Source of the DNA: Streptomonospora nanhaiensis
GTDB lineage: Bacteria > Actinomycetota > Actinomycetes > Streptosporangiales > Streptosporangiaceae
Length of the DNA stretch: 64,000 nt
Assembly: GCF_013410565.1 (NCBI RefSeq)
Contig: NZ_JACCFO010000001.1
Location: 186,001 to 250,000 of the forward strand
Reading direction: 5' to 3'
Of the stretch, positions 62,601 to 64,000 are shown in pieces (within the stretch, counting starts at the first letter, position 1; every line of letters begins with the position of its first letter). Under the pieces are notes generated by a model. That model did no database searches. It was not told the origin of the DNA and worked only from the letters and a program-made list of their open reading frames with translations. The position numbers and the translations under genes are program-made.

Positions 62601-64000
62601 GACGCGGCTGCGCGAACTGGAGGCCGAGGGCACCGTCACGTTCAACCTCTACGGGCCCACCGAGACGACCGTGGACGCGCTGTCGGCGCGGGTGGGCGCC
62701 GGCGCGCGGCCCGTCATCGGCCGGCCCACCGCCAACACCGCCGCCCACGTCCTGGACGAGCGGCTGCGGCCGGTGGCCCCGGGCGTGGTGGGCGAGCTGT
62801 ACCTGGGCGGGATGGGCGTGGCGCGCGGCTACCTCAACCGGCCCGGCCTCACCGCCGACCGGTTCGTGGCCGACCCCTACGGCCCGCCCGGGGCGCGCAT
62901 GTACCGCACCGGCGACCTGGTGCGGCGCATGCCCGACGGCAGCGTCGACTACGTCGGCCGCGCCGACGACCAGGTCAAGGTGCGCGGGTTCCGCATCGAG
63001 CCGGGCGAGATCGCGGCGGCGCTGGGCCGCCACCCCGACGTCGACCAGGCCGTGGTCGACACCTGGGAGGCCGCGCCGGGCGACCGGCGGCTGGTGGCCT
63101 ACGTGGTGCCGCGCGCCGGAACCGGCGCCCCCGACACCGCCGCCCTGCGCGGCCACCTCGCCCAGAGCCTGCCCGACTACATGGTCCCGGCGGTCTACGT
63201 GCCCATCGCCGCGCTGCCGCTCACCGCGCACGGCAAGCTCGACCGCGCCGCCCTGCCCGCGCCCGACCCCGCCGCGCTGGCGCCCGCGCCGGGCCGCGCC
63301 CCCCGCGACGCCGCCGAGGCGCTGCTGTGCGAGGTCTTCGCCGAGGTGCTGGGCGCCGGGGAGGTCGGCGCCGACGACGACTTCTTCGACCGTGGCGGCC
63401 ACTCGATGCTGCTGGTGCGGCTGCGGTCGCGGGTGGAGGCCGAGACGGGCGTGCGCGCGGCGATCGCCGACCTGTTCACCAACCCCACGCCCGCGGCGCT
63501 GGCCGCCCACCTGGCGCGGCGCGCCGCCGAGGGCGGAGACGGCGCGGACGGCGGCGGCGCGGCGGATCCGGCGGCCGGGCGAGCCCGGCCGGCGCCCGGC
63601 TCCGGCGCCGTGCCCGGCGTCGTGGTGCTGCGCGCCGGCGGCGCGCGGCCGCCGCTGTTCTGCGTGCACCCGGCGAGCGGCCTGAGCTGGCCGTTCGTGC
63701 GCCTGCGCCGGCACATCGGCGCCGACGTGCCCATCCTCGGCCTGGACACCCCCGACCTCGCCGCCGCGCACGGCCCGGGCGCTGCGCCGCCCGCCTCGGT
63801 CGCCGACCTCGCCGCCCTCTACGTCGAGCGGGTGCGGCGCGTGCGCCCGCACGGCCCCTACCGCCTGGCGGGCTGGTCCTTCGGCGGCGCGGTGGCCCAC
63901 GCCATGGCGGCGCTGCTGGCCGAGGCGGGCGAGCGGGTGGACCTGCTGGCGCTGCTGGACGCCTACCCGCCCGGCGCGCTGCCCGCTCCGGCCGCCGCGA
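56620..64000 (+). CDS. Two-module NRPS with terminal thioesterase (C-A-T-C-A-T-TE, partial)
   Basis: It starts at GTG 56620, overlapping the first NRPS by four bases, and runs past the window edge (2,460 residues visible). C5 (about 10-545) opens [15 protein letters not shown] and has [10 protein letters not shown], the type that accepts a D-residue donor, fitting the E domain upstream. It contains a 105-residue Pro/Ala/Gly insert (about 217-325). A5 (627-1137) pocket D-V-W-A-L-G-C-V-N resembles hydroxyornithine codes. T5 Ser1180. C6 (1234-1680, HHIAADG, His1361). A6 (1700-2213) pocket D-A-Q-E-G-G-L-V-D is unassigned. T6 Ser2262. TE begins about 2330 with GWSFGG (Ser2420) and is truncated. 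The TE should release or cyclise the peptide. Confidence 0.93.

Noticed and set aside
59083-63900. A second long minus-strand frame opposite the second NRPS
   Set aside because: Same composition artefact; no domain or ribosome site, and repeated translations mirror the antisense of the A and C motifs.

Overview
The window is very GC-rich (strong G/C at third codon positions, many GTG/TTG starts). It carries a Wbl iron-sulfur regulator, a subtilisin-inhibitor-like protein, a sortase-type surface protein and a sulfite-reductase leader peptide of actinomycete type. Together these point to a filamentous actinomycete, most likely Nocardiopsaceae-like (Nocardiopsis/Streptomonospora/Thermobifida relatives); the genus is inference. 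I see no tRNA, rRNA, insertion sequence, prophage or CRISPR array.

Left part (1-33.1 kb) is mostly housekeeping. A partial glgX sits at the edge, followed by an AidB-type acyl-CoA dehydrogenase with a MerR regulator. Next is an assimilatory sulfur operon on the minus strand: leader peptide, sulfite reductase, zinc-ribbon protein, cysH and sirohydrochlorin chelatase. Then come a YihY membrane protein, a secreted HNH nuclease, a membrane-anchored propeller-like protein paired with an LPXTG repeat protein, an MFS transporter, a GNAT enzyme, a phosphoribosyltransferase-hydrolase fusion, a Wbl regulator, an MBL-fold hydrolase, YccF, an AI-2E-family permease, an ABC-F ATPase, a small HTH protein, an enoyl-CoA hydratase and a DEAD-box helicase. 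A YnfA protein follows, then a two-gene operon (DUF318 permease plus His-rich TIGR03943 protein) behind a Zur-like box, an SSI-type inhibitor, a histidine kinase and a second AI-2E permease, each broken by a one-base frameshift, and an orphan anti-anti-sigma factor.

Right part (33.6 kb to the edge) is a large plus-strand siderophore cluster behind an IdeR/DmdR-type iron box. dhbA, dhbC, dhbE and dhbB make and activate 2,3-dihydroxybenzoate (DHB). An ornithine-type N-hydroxylase supplies a hydroxamate building block. A stand-alone aryl carrier protein lies next to a flavin-dependent halogenase-like gene. Two giant NRPS genes follow: C-A-T / C-A-T / C-A-T / C-A-T-E in a 4,959-residue protein, then C-A-T / C-A-T / TE in a second protein that runs off the window. 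Pocket residues read by eye give Gly, Gly, Ser, Ser (epimerised to D-Ser), a hydroxyornithine-like residue and one unassigned residue.

The inferred product is a mixed catecholate-hydroxamate peptide of the form (chloro-)DHB-Gly-Gly-Ser-D-Ser-hOrn-X. I cannot match this exact combination to a known siderophore from memory; it is the most interesting candidate in the window. No transporter, MbtH-like protein or phosphopantetheinyl transferase for the pathway is visible; they may lie beyond the right edge.
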